A program made the translations under genes and the position numbers. Below, in pieces: positions 38,715 through 46,752 of a stretch of 64,000 nucleotides of DNA. Under the pieces are notes generated by a model. The model ran no database searches and had not been told where the DNA came from. It saw nothing but the letters and a program-made list of their open reading frames with translations. Every line of letters begins with the position of its first letter. Positions within the stretch are counted from its first letter, which is position 1. The stretch comes from Streptomyces hygroscopicus subsp. hygroscopicus (GTDB taxonomy: Bacteria; Actinomycetota; Actinomycetes; Streptomycetales; Streptomycetaceae): the NCBI RefSeq assembly GCF_030269125.1, contig NZ_BSSM01000002.1, forward strand, positions 496,001 to 560,000, given 5' to 3'.

Positions 38715-38976
38715 CCGGAATGTGTGTCTTGGCGGTCAACAGAGTGACGCGCGGGATGACCACGAGGCGTTCCCCACCGCCGATCACCGCATCCTCGGGC
38801 AGCCCCTCGGAATAGACCGCCGTAAGGTCACGACCGATGACCGCGAAGTCGCCGTTGTCGAGCTCCCAGATGTCCGGGCAACCGTCCCGGCCCCCAGTCG
38901 TGCCCAGCTCCGATGGCGCGACGCCGATGCGCCGGGCCAGCCGCGCCTGCGGATCCGCGTCCCACGTACCGCCCAT
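38707..38976 (-). CDS. small conserved partner of DUF6879
   Basis: An 89-residue protein, MGGTWDADPQARLARRIGVA..., with GCPDIWELDNGDFAVIGRD and GERLVVIPRVTLLTAK. This pattern recurs in small genes that precede DUF6879 genes in streptomycetes (recollection). No enzyme motif. The ATG at 38976 follows a GGGGG-type ribosome site. It is the first gene of the DUF6879/NB-ARC operon. Confidence 0.75.
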   Translation of the reverse strand: MGGTWDADPQARLARRIGVAPSELGTTGGRDGCPDIWELDNGDFAVIGRDLTAVYSEGLPEDAVIGGGERLVVIPRVTLLTAKTHIPDA

Positions 38977-39699
38977 GCGTCGCCCCCTGTGTGATCTGGC
39001 CAGACCGCCTACCCAGCGTACGGATGGGGCGACAGACCGTCCACGGGTACTCGCGGGAATCAGCCATCTGGTACACAGACGGCATCGAGCTGTTGACCGG
39101 ACTACCGAGTGATACGCCGGGAGCGAGCACATCCCCCGCTTGGCCTAGTCGGTAGACGTTGCGCATCCGAACGACGAAGGAGCGCACCGAAGTTGGACGC
39201 GGCATGTCGTCAGATCCTGTCGATCTGCCTGCCCCGATGGGGGCGGGTGGCTGAAGGCGCAGGGGCCGCGACTTCGTGCTGTGGCTGCGTGCCGCGTCAG
39301 CTCCCGCGGCAGATCAGCGACGCCGCCCGCGCCTCCGAGCTCCTTGAGGTCCGCGGCGTCGACATCGACTGGGGGATCAGCGAGTACGCGTCGAGCGGAA
39401 GGGTTCCCAGGCTGAGCAGTGGCTGCCGTCCAGCCCGGAGTCGTTCATCTGGTTGCGGCTCTACCAGTGCGATCAACTCCCGGACAAGGGCGAGGTCGTC
39501 CCGCTACTGCAGATCGTGCCGTCCAAGAGACCCCGGCCTTGCCCCCGACACGCCTGGCCTCGTTCGGCTGCCCGCACCTCCACGGGCCGGGCGGCAGGCC
39601 GATCCCGTCGGCCGCTGACCGCGTCGGGGGTGAGACCACCGGAGCCGGTGGCGGTCGAGGGGCCTGGTCCGCGGCCCGGAAACGCGGTTGCCGACCAGA
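38977..39699. other. gene-poor interval with possible coding relic
   Basis: No complete gene is supported in these 723 bp. Protein-like fragments appear on the plus strand in two different frames: SDAARASELLEVRGVDIDWG near 39314-39373 and RLYQCDQLPDKGEVVPLLQ near 39457-39511. They look like parts of one decayed reading frame interrupted by frameshifts. The family is not recognised. The interval marks the edge between accessory-looking and core genes. Confidence 0.4.
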
Positions 39700-40425
39700 T
39701 CACTCCGTTGCGGTCAGGCACTCGGCGAGCAGGTCGACGACGTCGTACCAGGCTCGCCGCGCGTGCCGTGGGTGGTAGCCGACGCCGGGGACCACGGGGT
39801 GGTCGACCGGCGGGTGGTGGAAGGCGTGCAAGGCGCCGCCGTAGACCACGAGGCGCCAGTCGACGCCCGCGGCCTGCATCTCGGCGGTGAACGCGTCCCG
39901 TTGCGCGGGCGGCATGATCGGGTCTTCCGACCCGACCCCGGCCCACACCGGGCAGCGAATGCGCGCCGCCTCGCCCGGTCGGCCCGTGGTCAGCGCGTTG
40001 ACTGTTCCGATCGCGCGCAGGTTGACGCCGTCGCGCCCGAGTTCCAGCCCGACGGCGCCCCCGGTGCCGTAGCCGACGGCGGCGATCCGGTCGGGGTCGG
40101 TCCGCGGGTCGGCGCGCAACACGTCGAGCGCCGCATGCCCGATGCCCCGCATCCGGTCGGGATCGGCGAGCAGCGGCGTGCAACGGGCCAGCATCTCATC
40201 AGGGTCACCCAAATAGCGCCCGCCGTGGAGGTCGAAGGCCAGCGCCACGTATCCCAGCTCGGCGAGAGCATCGGCCCGGCGACGCTCGACGTCGCTGAGC
40301 CCCATGCCCTCCGGCCCGAGCAGCACCGCGGGCCGGCGATCGACTCCGGCCGGGAGTGCGAGGTGCCCGATCATCGTCAGACCGTCGGCCGGGTACTCGA
40401 CCGTGTGCGTGGTAATCGTCGCCAT
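39700..40425 (-). CDS. dienelactone-hydrolase-family protein lacking the nucleophile
   Basis: A 241-residue alpha/beta-hydrolase with the DLH pattern: GPEGMGLSD (37-45), GYVALAFDLHGG, catalytic Asp D168 in GSEDPIMP and His H200 in ALHAFHHPP. The nucleophile elbow reads AVGYGTGG, with Gly120 where DLH proteins have Cys (GYCxGG). The rest of the fold is intact, so it may be a non-hydrolytic or altered member. ATG at 40425. It stands alone. Confidence 0.85.
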   Translation of the reverse strand: MATITTHTVEYPADGLTMIGHLALPAGVDRRPAVLLGPEGMGLSDVERRRADALAELGYVALAFDLHGGRYLGDPDEMLARCTPLLADPDRMRGIGHAALDVLRADPRTDPDRIAAVGYGTGGAVGLELGRDGVNLRAIGTVNALTTGRPGEAARIRCPVWAGVGSEDPIMPPAQRDAFTAEMQAAGVDWRLVVYGGALHAFHHPPVDHPVVPGVGYHPRHARRAWYDVVDLLAECLTATE

Positions 40426-40773
40426 GCGACTGGACGGTAGTGATCGTCGCGTCCGGTCGGGCCGCTGTTCCGCCGCTGGCAGAACAGCGCTGTTCCTCTG
40501 AGATGCGGCGACGGCTCATGATCCGCCACAAACCCTGTTCCCGCGGCAGCGGTTTCGGGCCACCTGCCCTGGCCAGGTGCTGGAGGTGGACCTGCCGGTT
40601 CTCGCCGAGCGCAGATCGCCGACGGTCTCCTTGATCGTCCTGGCGGCCTCCGTCAGGAATCACCGAGACCGCCGGCCGTCGTCCCGTCGGCCGGCTCCAC
40701 CATGGCCCAGCCTGTCGCGCGAAGACCTCCGACCGAGGTCAGAGGCCCTTTCCCGGGCGAAGCCGCAGGTGGC
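40426..40773. other. gene-free interval (348 bp)
   Basis: No reading frame with codon bias or family match. It follows the 3' end of the RNase P RNA on the minus strand and precedes, on the plus map, only rnpB. No strong hairpin with a U-tract is seen. Confidence 0.5.
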
Positions 40774-41184
40774 GGCAGACGAGTCGGGCTGTACGCCGGG
40801 TTCTGTTCCCCAGGTCCCTCGCGGGGCCCGGGGCGACGGCCATCCATCTAGGGCCGGTGTTGCCACCGGCCTCGTGCGGTCTACCCGCGGACTCGGGCGG
40901 GCAGCCCTCGAACGTCCGCGCAGAAACACCGGGGTGTTTCCTTTTGACCTTGCTCCGGGTGGGGTTTACCTAGCTGCCCAGGTCACCCTGGGCACTGGTG
41001 GTCTCTTACACCACCGTTTCACCCTTACCGAGGACCGAGGTCCCCGGCGGTCTGCTTTCTGTGGCACTGTCCCGCGGGTCACCCCGGGTGGCCGTTAGCC
41101 ACCACCCTGCCCTGTGGAGCCCGGACGTTCCTCGGGAAGCCCCCTAGGGGGACTCCACGCGGCCGTCCGCCCGGCTCGTCTGCC
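40774..41184 (-). ncRNA. rnpB: RNase P RNA, bacterial class A
   Basis: Catalytic RNA that matures tRNA 5' ends with the RnpA protein. On the minus strand the ends pair as P1: GGCAGACGAG (41184-41175) with CTCGTCTGCC (40783-40774). Conserved segments appear in order: GAGGAAAGTCCGGGCTCC after P1, then ACAGAAAGCAGACCGCC, GGTAAACCCC with AAGGTCAAAAGGAAAC, and ATGGATGGCCG, ending near GAACCCGGCGTACAG. About 411 nt matches actinomycete rnpB. The exact mature ends are estimated from P1. Confidence 0.95.
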
Positions 41185-42073
41185 GTGCCGACCATGGTAC
41201 CGGTCGTGTGCGGCGCCGCGGACCCGCGGCCGTCCCCAGCACCGAGCCCGCCAGGATGAAAGCGAAGGCCAGGAGCACGGGGAGGGTCAGGGGCTCGTGC
41301 AGGAAGGCGGCGCCCGCGGCCACCGCCACGGCCGGGTTCACGTAGGTGATGACCGTGGCGCGGCTGGGGCCCGCCTCCTTGATCAGTTCCAGGAACGCCA
41401 CGAACGCCAGGGCCGTGCAGATCACGCCCAGCGCCGCGAGCGCGGCCAATGCCCGCGGCGAGGGGACGGCGGTCGGGTGGGTGAGGGCGGCAGCGGGGGC
41501 GTAGACCAGGGCGGCCAGGGTGAGGCAGGGGGCCGTCAGGTGCAGGGAGGGCACGTCCCCGAGGTGGCGGGCGGCTATCAGGGGCGCCGTGGCGTAGCCC
41601 ACGACGGTGAGCAGGACCTCGGCGAGGGAGCGGGCGTCGCCGCCGGTGAGGTGGGGCAGGGCCAGCACCGCGACCCCGGCGAGGCCGAGGGCGAGGCCGG
41701 CCAGCCGCCGGACGCCGAGGTGTTCGGTGGTGCCGAGGAAGCGGGCGGCGAGGAGGCCCACGATCGGCACGCCCGCGATCAGCAGGCCGGACGTCGAGCT
41801 GGACAGATGGCGCTCGGCGTCGGTCAGGGTGAACCAGGGGACGACGATCTCCAGGACCGCGAAGGCCAGCATGGGGCGCCAGTGGGTACGGATCGTGCGG
41901 GGCAGGCCGCCCTGGCGCAGGGCGAACGGCAGCAGCAGGGCCGCGCCCAGCGCGCAGCGGGTGAACACCAGGACGGGCGGTGACACCTCGGCCACCGCCA
42001 CCTTGATCAGCAGATAGGGAATGCCCCAGACCACTCCCATCAGGGAGAACAGGAACCAGCCACGTGCAGTCAT
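41144..42073 (-). CDS. EamA/DMT-family transporter
   Basis: Ten-helix drug/metabolite transporter of 309 residues with two EamA repeats, starting MTARGWFLFSLMGVVWGIPY. Typical spots are VAVAEVSPPVLVFTR, and TALAFVAFLELIKEAGPSRA with VITYVNPAVAV in the second repeat. The C-terminal tail is basic (PRRRTRPVPWS). The ATG at 42073 fits family N-termini; a GTG at 42091 has no usable ribosome site. It lies just after an AraC regulator gene that probably controls it. Its last 41 bp lie inside rnpB on the same strand. Confidence 0.88.
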   Translation of the reverse strand: MTARGWFLFSLMGVVWGIPYLLIKVAVAEVSPPVLVFTRCALGAALLLPFALRQGGLPRTIRTHWRPMLAFAVLEIVVPWFTLTDAERHLSSSTSGLLIAGVPIVGLLAARFLGTTEHLGVRRLAGLALGLAGVAVLALPHLTGGDARSLAEVLLTVVGYATAPLIAARHLGDVPSLHLTAPCLTLAALVYAPAAALTHPTAVPSPRALAALAALGVICTALAFVAFLELIKEAGPSRATVITYVNPAVAVAAGAAFLHEPLTLPVLLAFAFILAGSVLGTAAGPRRRTRPVPWSARQTSRADGRVESP

Positions 42074-42095
42074 GCGGCGAGTCTCGGCCACGCCC

Positions 42096-42941
42096 TCAGC
42101 GGGCGTCTTGAACGCTGTTGCGGTACGCCGCCGGGGTCACCCCGACCACCCTGCGGAACCAGCGGGTCAGATGCGCCTGGTCCGCGAAGCCGACGAGCCC
42201 CGCGACCTCCGCCGGCCGCAGCCCCGCCGCCAGCAGGCCCCGTGCCCTGGCCACCCGGTACTGGGCGAGCCAGGCGTACGGCGGTATGCCCGTCGCCGTG
42301 CGGAAGGCGCGCAGCAGCTGGTACCGGGAGAGGCCCAGGTCGGCGGCGAGCGAGGCGAGCGTCGGCGGGGCGGTCAGCTCGTCGGCCAGCCGGTCGCGGA
42401 CGGTTCGCGCGACGGCGGCCGCGCCGGGCACGCGGTTGTGGATCGGGCGGGCGGTGGAGTGCCGCCGGGCGAGCGCGGTGAGCAGCCAGGGCAGCCGGGA
42501 CTCCGCCTCCAACGGATCCGGGCAGGCGCTGAGTTCGGCATGCGCGCGGGCCAGCGCCATGGCCAGTTCGGGGTCGTCCAGGAGGGGCTCGGAGAAGTGC
42601 GGTGCTCCCCCGGCGGTGCCTTCCCCCAGGAGGGACGGCTCGGCGTACAGGGCCCGGTACGCGTACCCGTCGGTGGCGTTCGCCGGCCCGCCGGTGTGCA
42701 CCTCGCCGGGGTCGAGGACGACGATCGTCCCGGCGCCGGTGCGGATGTGCCCGCCCCGGTAGCCGATCACCTCGTACCCGCCGACGCAGACGCCGATCGT
42801 GTACTCGTCATGGGCGTGCGGGGCGTACGTGTGCCTCCGGAAGCTCGCGGTGAGCAGATCGAGCGGCGGACCGCCGTGGCCGAGTCTGGCCCGCCGCCAC
42901 AGGGCCTGTTCCGCCCCGGACGCGCTCACTGCCTCTGCCAT
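42096..42941 (-). CDS. AraC-family transcriptional regulator
   Basis: A 281-residue regulator. The N-terminal cupin sensor domain shows FRRHTYAPHAHDEYTIGVCVGG and VLDPGEVHTG. The C-terminal double helix-turn-helix spans about 190-275, with LASLAADLGLSRYQLLRAFR and VAGLVGFADQAHLTRWFRRVVGVTPAAYR. It is followed directly by the EamA transporter gene, a very common pairing in which the regulator controls amino-acid or metabolite export. ATG at 42941. Confidence 0.92.
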   Translation of the reverse strand: MAEAVSASGAEQALWRRARLGHGGPPLDLLTASFRRHTYAPHAHDEYTIGVCVGGYEVIGYRGGHIRTGAGTIVVLDPGEVHTGGPANATDGYAYRALYAEPSLLGEGTAGGAPHFSEPLLDDPELAMALARAHAELSACPDPLEAESRLPWLLTALARRHSTARPIHNRVPGAAAVARTVRDRLADELTAPPTLASLAADLGLSRYQLLRAFRTATGIPPYAWLAQYRVARARGLLAAGLRPAEVAGLVGFADQAHLTRWFRRVVGVTPAAYRNSVQDAR

Positions 42942-43062
42942 CGGGCGCCCCCTCGTCGCACGGCGGCCACCCCGCCCGCCGGTGCAACACCCGCCGGGGC
43001 CCGCTCCCTTCCGCGACCGTCCGGCGGCGCACGGCGTGACGCCGGTGCCGGACGTCCGTGAC

Positions 43063-43120
43063 GGGTGTGGAGCGGGTGTGGAGCGGGTGCGGATCGGGTC
43101 GGACCGGGTGCGGCCCGGGT
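43063..43120. repeat. phased GGGTG repeats upstream of yaaA
   Basis: GGGT recurs at 43063, 43074, 43085, 43096, 43106 and 43117, spacings 11, 11, 11, 10 and 11. The first two units are identical (GGGTGTGGAGC). The array lies in the 339-bp gene-free interval 42942-43280 between the divergent AraC and yaaA genes, about 160 bp before yaaA. Helical phasing suggests a protein-binding array or replication slippage. No other feature is seen in the interval. Confidence 0.6.
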
Positions 43121-43280
43121 GCGTGGGGACACGCGGATACCGCCGGAGGCGCTCAGGGCCGTACGGCGGGAGACGCGGAGGCGCTCGTGGGGGCGCTCAT
43201 CGCGGGGGTGAAGCGGGGGTGAAGGGGACGTGGGCAGCACCCCGTACGCTGGCGTGCGAGCGCAAGAGAAGGAGTACGTG

Positions 43281-44063
43281 GTGCTGGTCCTGCTGCCGCC
43301 CTCGGAAGGTAAGGCCGACTCGGGCGAGGGTGCCCCGCTGCGGCTGGAGTCGCTGTCCCTGCCGGGGCTGGCCGACGCGCGGGAGGCCGTGCTCGGGGAG
43401 CTGGTCGGCCTGTGCGCGGGCGACGAGGAGAAGGCGCGCGAGGTGCTCGGGCTCAGCGAGGGGCTGCGCGGCGAGGTCGCCAAGAACGCGGCCCTGCGCA
43501 CCGCCGGCGCCCGTCCCGCCGGGGAGATCTACACCGGGGTCCTGTACGACGCCCTCGGCCTGGCCTCCCTGGACGCGGCGGCGAAGCGGCGGGCGGCGCG
43601 CTCGCTGCTGGTCTTCTCCGGGCTGTGGGGCGCGGTGCGGGTGACCGACCGGATCCCCTCCTACCGCTGTTCGATGGGGATCAGGCTGCCGGGGCTCGGC
43701 GCGCTGGCCGGGCACTGGCGGGCGCCGATGGCCGAGGTGCTGCCGGAGGCGGCCGGGGACGGCCTGGTGCTGGATCTGCGCTCGACGGCCTACGCGGCGG
43801 CGTGGAAGCCGAAGGGCGAGGTGGCGGAGCGGACGGCGACGGTCCGGGTGCTGCACGCACCGACCCGCAAGGTCGTCAGCCACTTCAACAAGGCGACGAA
43901 GGGGCGGATCGTACGGGCCCTGGTGTCGGCCGGCGCCGCGCCTCGGGACCCCGCGGAGCTGGTGGAGGCGCTGCGGGAGCTCGGGTACGTGGTGGAGGCG
44001 GCGGAGCCGGGTCGGGCGGGGAGGCCCTGGGAGCTGGACGTGCTGGTGGAGGAGGTCCACTAG
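43281..44063 (+). CDS. yaaA: YaaA-family (DUF328) peroxide-stress protein
   Basis: A 260-residue soluble protein of the YaaA family, which in E. coli limits free iron during H2O2 stress. It begins MLVLLPPSEGKAD, the universally conserved start, and contains IYTGVLYDALGL, LVFSGLWGAVRVTDRIPSYRCSMG and the closing HFNKATKGRIVRAL. The second of two tandem GTG codons (43281) is chosen because AAGGAG ends 6 bases before it. The downstream neighbour is the frameshifted aldolase gene. Confidence 0.92.
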   Translation: MLVLLPPSEGKADSGEGAPLRLESLSLPGLADAREAVLGELVGLCAGDEEKAREVLGLSEGLRGEVAKNAALRTAGARPAGEIYTGVLYDALGLASLDAAAKRRAARSLLVFSGLWGAVRVTDRIPSYRCSMGIRLPGLGALAGHWRAPMAEVLPEAAGDGLVLDLRSTAYAAAWKPKGEVAERTATVRVLHAPTRKVVSHFNKATKGRIVRALVSAGAAPRDPAELVEALRELGYVVEAAEPGRAGRPWELDVLVEEVH

Positions 44064-44134
44064 GAACCGTGGGCGCCGTTGCGGTACGTGCGACGGTGAT
44101 TGCGGGGAGTGCGGCGGCTCGACACGATGAGGGC

Positions 44135-44804
44135 ATGATCCCGCCCTATCCCCCGCCCGCGCCGCCACCGTCGCCGCCGGTCGTCTCCGTGCTCGACCTC
44201 GCGCCCGTCGTGCCCGTGGTGGTGGTCCGGGACACCGCCGACGCCGTACCGCTCGCGCGGGCGTTGGCGGGCGGGGGGTTGCGGGCGGTCGAGGTGACGC
44301 TTCGTACGCCCGCCGCGCTGGAGGCGATCCGGGCGATCGCGGACCAGGTGCCGCAGGCCGTGGTCGGGGCGGGGACGGTGCTCACGCCGGGGCAGGCGGA
44401 GGCGTGTGTCGCGGCCGGGGCGCGGTTCCTGGTCAGTCCCGGGTGGACGGAGGGGCTGCTGGCGGCGATGCGGGCGTGCGGGGTGCCGTTCCTGCCGGGG
44501 GTGTCCACCGCTTCGGAGGTCGTGGCGCTGCTGGAGCGCGGGGGTGCGGGAGATGAAGTTCTTCCCGGCGCAGGCGGCGGGGGGCACCGCGTACCTGCGG
44601 TCGCCGGCCGGGCCGTTGCCGCAGGCGCGGTCCTGTCCGACGGGCGGCATCGGGCCCGCGAACGCGGCGGAGTACCTGGCACTGCCCAACGTCGGGTGTG
44701 TGGGCGGGAGTTGGACGGTACCGGCGGATGCGGTGGCGGCCGGGGACTGGGCGCGGATCGAGGCGCTCGCGCGGGCGGCGGCGGGGATGCGCGGGTCAGC
44801 GTAG
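44135..44804 (+). pseudogene. eda: KHG/KDPG aldolase with single-base frameshift
   Basis: Aldolase of the Entner-Doudoroff pathway (KDPG to pyruvate plus glyceraldehyde-3-phosphate). From the ATG at 44135 the frame encodes [34 protein letters not shown] (catalytic Glu) and [12 protein letters not shown] through [13 protein letters not shown]. It then continues correctly only in the +1-shifted frame: [14 protein letters not shown] with the Schiff-base Lys, [14 protein letters not shown], and so on to the TAG at 44802. The switch is at a run of five G (44540-44544) where four would keep the frame. All catalytic residues are intact, so this is either a sequencing error, a recent mutation or slippage-controlled expression. 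Confidence 0.9.
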
Positions 44805-45983
44805 GTGCGAGGTGTCGTTGAAGAGGCGGACGCTCGCGTTGCCGTCGGCGTAGTACGCCACGGCGGAGAGGGAGGCGGCCGAGAGTTCCATGCGGAACAG
44901 GGACTCGGGCGGGGCGCCGAGGGCCAGGCGGACGAAGGTCTTGATCGGGGTGACGTGGGTGACGAGCAGGACGGTGCGGCCCGCGTGGGCGGTGACCAGC
45001 TCGTCCTTCGTGGCGGCGATGCGCACGGCGGTCTCGGCGAAGCTCTCGCCGCCCCCGGTGGGGCGGGCGGCGGGGTCGGCGAGCCACGCGTTCAGGTCGT
45101 CCGGGTAGCGGTCGCGCACCTCGCCGAAGGTCAGCCCCTCCCAGGAGCCGAAGTCCGTTTCGCGCAGGCCCTCTTCGACGACGACGTCCAGGTTCAGGCG
45201 GGCGGCGACGATCTCGGCGGTTTCGCGGGTGCGGGTGAGGGGGGAGGCGAGGACGGCCTGGACGGTGCCGCGCTTGGCCAGCGCCTCGGCCACGCGGTGG
45301 GCCTGTTCCCGGCCGATCTCGGACAGGGGCGGGTTGGTGCCACCGCTGCCGGAGAATCGCTTCTGGGGGGTCAGCGGGGTCTCCCCGTGCCGGAGGAGGA
45401 CGAGGGTGGCGGGCGCGCCGAGGTCGGGGGCGGCGGACCAGCCTCGGGCGGTGGGCCGCTGGTCGCCTGGGCCGCGGGGGTCCTGGCGGCCGGGAGCGTC
45501 GAGCGGCGGCTCACCCGCGCCCGGGGCACCAGCCTCCGGCTCCGCGGTCGACCCCTTCGCCGACCACCGCTCGCCCCGTGCCCCCGCGTCCATCGCCTCG
45601 TTGGCCAGACGGTCGGCGTGCTTGTTCTCGGCGCGGGGGATCCACTCGTACGTCACCCGGTCCGGGGGGAACACCCCGCGCGCCTCCAGGGCCAGGGGCT
45701 TCATCGCGGGGTGTTTGACCTGCCAGCGGCCCGACATCTGCTCGACGACCAGTCTGGAGTCCATGCGGACGTGGACAGCGGCGGCGGGGTCCAGGGTGTG
45801 GGCGGCGTGCAGGCCGGCCAGGAGGCCGCGGTACTCGGCGACGTTGTTGGTGGTGACGCCGAGGTACTCGGCCGCCTCCAGCAGCGTCGCCCCCGTGGCC
45901 GCGTCGCGGACGACGGCGCCGTACCCGGCGGGGCCGGGGTTGCCCCGTGACCCGCCGTCCGCCTCGACGATGAACTCCCGCAC
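44796..45983 (-). CDS. bifunctional RNase HI / histidine phosphatase
   Basis: Fusion of a type I RNase H and a CobC/phosphoglycerate-mutase-like phosphatase (395 residues), typical of actinomycetes. The RNase H part (1-135) has the DEDD residues D9, E50, D75 and D124. A Pro/Gly-rich linker (135-190) leads to the phosphatase with [12 protein letters not shown] (RHG at 198-200) and [10 protein letters not shown] near the C-terminus. The mycobacterial homologue degrades RNA-DNA hybrids and has acid phosphatase activity linked to alpha-ribazole. GTG start at 45983. It overlaps the aldolase 3' end by 9 bp, and the zinc-ribbon gene lies 12 bp upstream. Confidence 0.94.
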   Translation of the reverse strand: MREFIVEADGGSRGNPGPAGYGAVVRDAATGATLLEAAEYLGVTTNNVAEYRGLLAGLHAAHTLDPAAAVHVRMDSRLVVEQMSGRWQVKHPAMKPLALEARGVFPPDRVTYEWIPRAENKHADRLANEAMDAGARGERWSAKGSTAEPEAGAPGAGEPPLDAPGRQDPRGPGDQRPTARGWSAAPDLGAPATLVLLRHGETPLTPQKRFSGSGGTNPPLSEIGREQAHRVAEALAKRGTVQAVLASPLTRTRETAEIVAARLNLDVVVEEGLRETDFGSWEGLTFGEVRDRYPDDLNAWLADPAARPTGGGESFAETAVRIAATKDELVTAHAGRTVLLVTHVTPIKTFVRLALGAPPESLFRMELSAASLSAVAYYADGNASVRLFNDTSHLR

Positions 45984-45995
45984 GCCGTGCGCCTC

Positions 45996-46739
45996 CTAGA
46001 GCCCGGACTCGGCGGTACGCACGAGGATCCGGCGGCAGTTCTCGCAGCGCACCACCGTGTCCGGGGCGGCCGCGCGGACCTCGTTCAGCTCGGTGATGGC
46101 CAGTTCCTGGCGGCAGCCCTGGCAGGTGCGGGCGTACAGCTTGGCCGCGCCGATGCCGCCCTGCTGCTCGCGCAGCTTGTCGTACAGCTTGAGCAGGTCC
46201 GCGGGGACGGAGGCCGCGATGACCTCGCGCTCCTTGGTGACGGACGCGGTCTCGCGGTCGATCTCCTCGAACGCGGCGTCCCGGCGGCCGGTCGCGTCGT
46301 CGATCCTCGACTGGACGGAACCGACGCGCTCGGTCAGCTCGTTCACCCGCTCCTGCGCGGACTCGCGGCGCTCCATGACCTCCAGGACGACGTCCTCGAG
46401 GTCGCCCTGCCGCTTGGCGAGCGAGGTGATCTCGTGCTGGAGGTTCGCCAGGTCCTTCGGCGAGGTGACCGCGCCGGAGTCGAGGCGCTGCTGGTCGCGG
46501 GTGGCGCGCTGGCGCACCTGGTCGACGTCCTGCTCGGCCTTGGTCTGCTCGCGGGCGCAGTCGCTCTCCTCGGTCTGCGCGGCCACGAGCAGGTCGCGCA
46601 GCTGGGTGAGGTCCTTGTTCAGCGACTCGATCTCGGCGTGCTCGGGCAGGGACCTCCGCTTGTGCGCGAGCTGCTGCAGGCGGACGTCGAGGGCCTGGAC
46701 GTCGAGGAGTCGGATCTGGTCGGCGGGCGCGGCGTTCAG
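45996..46739 (-). CDS. zinc-ribbon coiled-coil protein (CT398/HP0958-like), apparent CTG start
   Basis: A 247-residue protein with a long coiled coil (about 10-180, heptads such as LNKDLTQLRDLLVAAQTEESD) and a C-terminal C4 zinc ribbon, CQGCRQELAITE and RCENCRRILV. The family has been linked to RNA binding and flagellar or sigma-factor proteostasis in other bacteria; the streptomycete role is unknown. The conserved start (L/M)NAAPADQIRLLDVQ is preceded by GGGAG at 7 bases from a CTG (46739). No ATG, GTG or TTG lies nearby in frame. It forms a minus-strand operon with the Nif3-like and RNase H/phosphatase genes. Confidence 0.88.
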   Translation of the reverse strand: MNAAPADQIRLLDVQALDVRLQQLAHKRRSLPEHAEIESLNKDLTQLRDLLVAAQTEESDCAREQTKAEQDVDQVRQRATRDQQRLDSGAVTSPKDLANLQHEITSLAKRQGDLEDVVLEVMERRESAQERVNELTERVGSVQSRIDDATGRRDAAFEEIDRETASVTKEREVIAASVPADLLKLYDKLREQQGGIGAAKLYARTCQGCRQELAITELNEVRAAAPDTVVRCENCRRILVRTAESGL

Positions 46740-46752
46740 TTGGGGGCTCCCA

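Noticed and set aside
39140..39185. tRNA-like stretch (GGCCTAGTCGGTAGA followed by a CAT-containing loop)
   Set aside because: No acceptor stem, no T-arm (GGTTCGA-type) and the anticodon loop lacks the conserved U33; coincidental D-arm resemblance.
40577..41098. Plus-strand open frame opposite rnpB
   Set aside because: It is antisense to RNase P RNA; openness reflects high GC.
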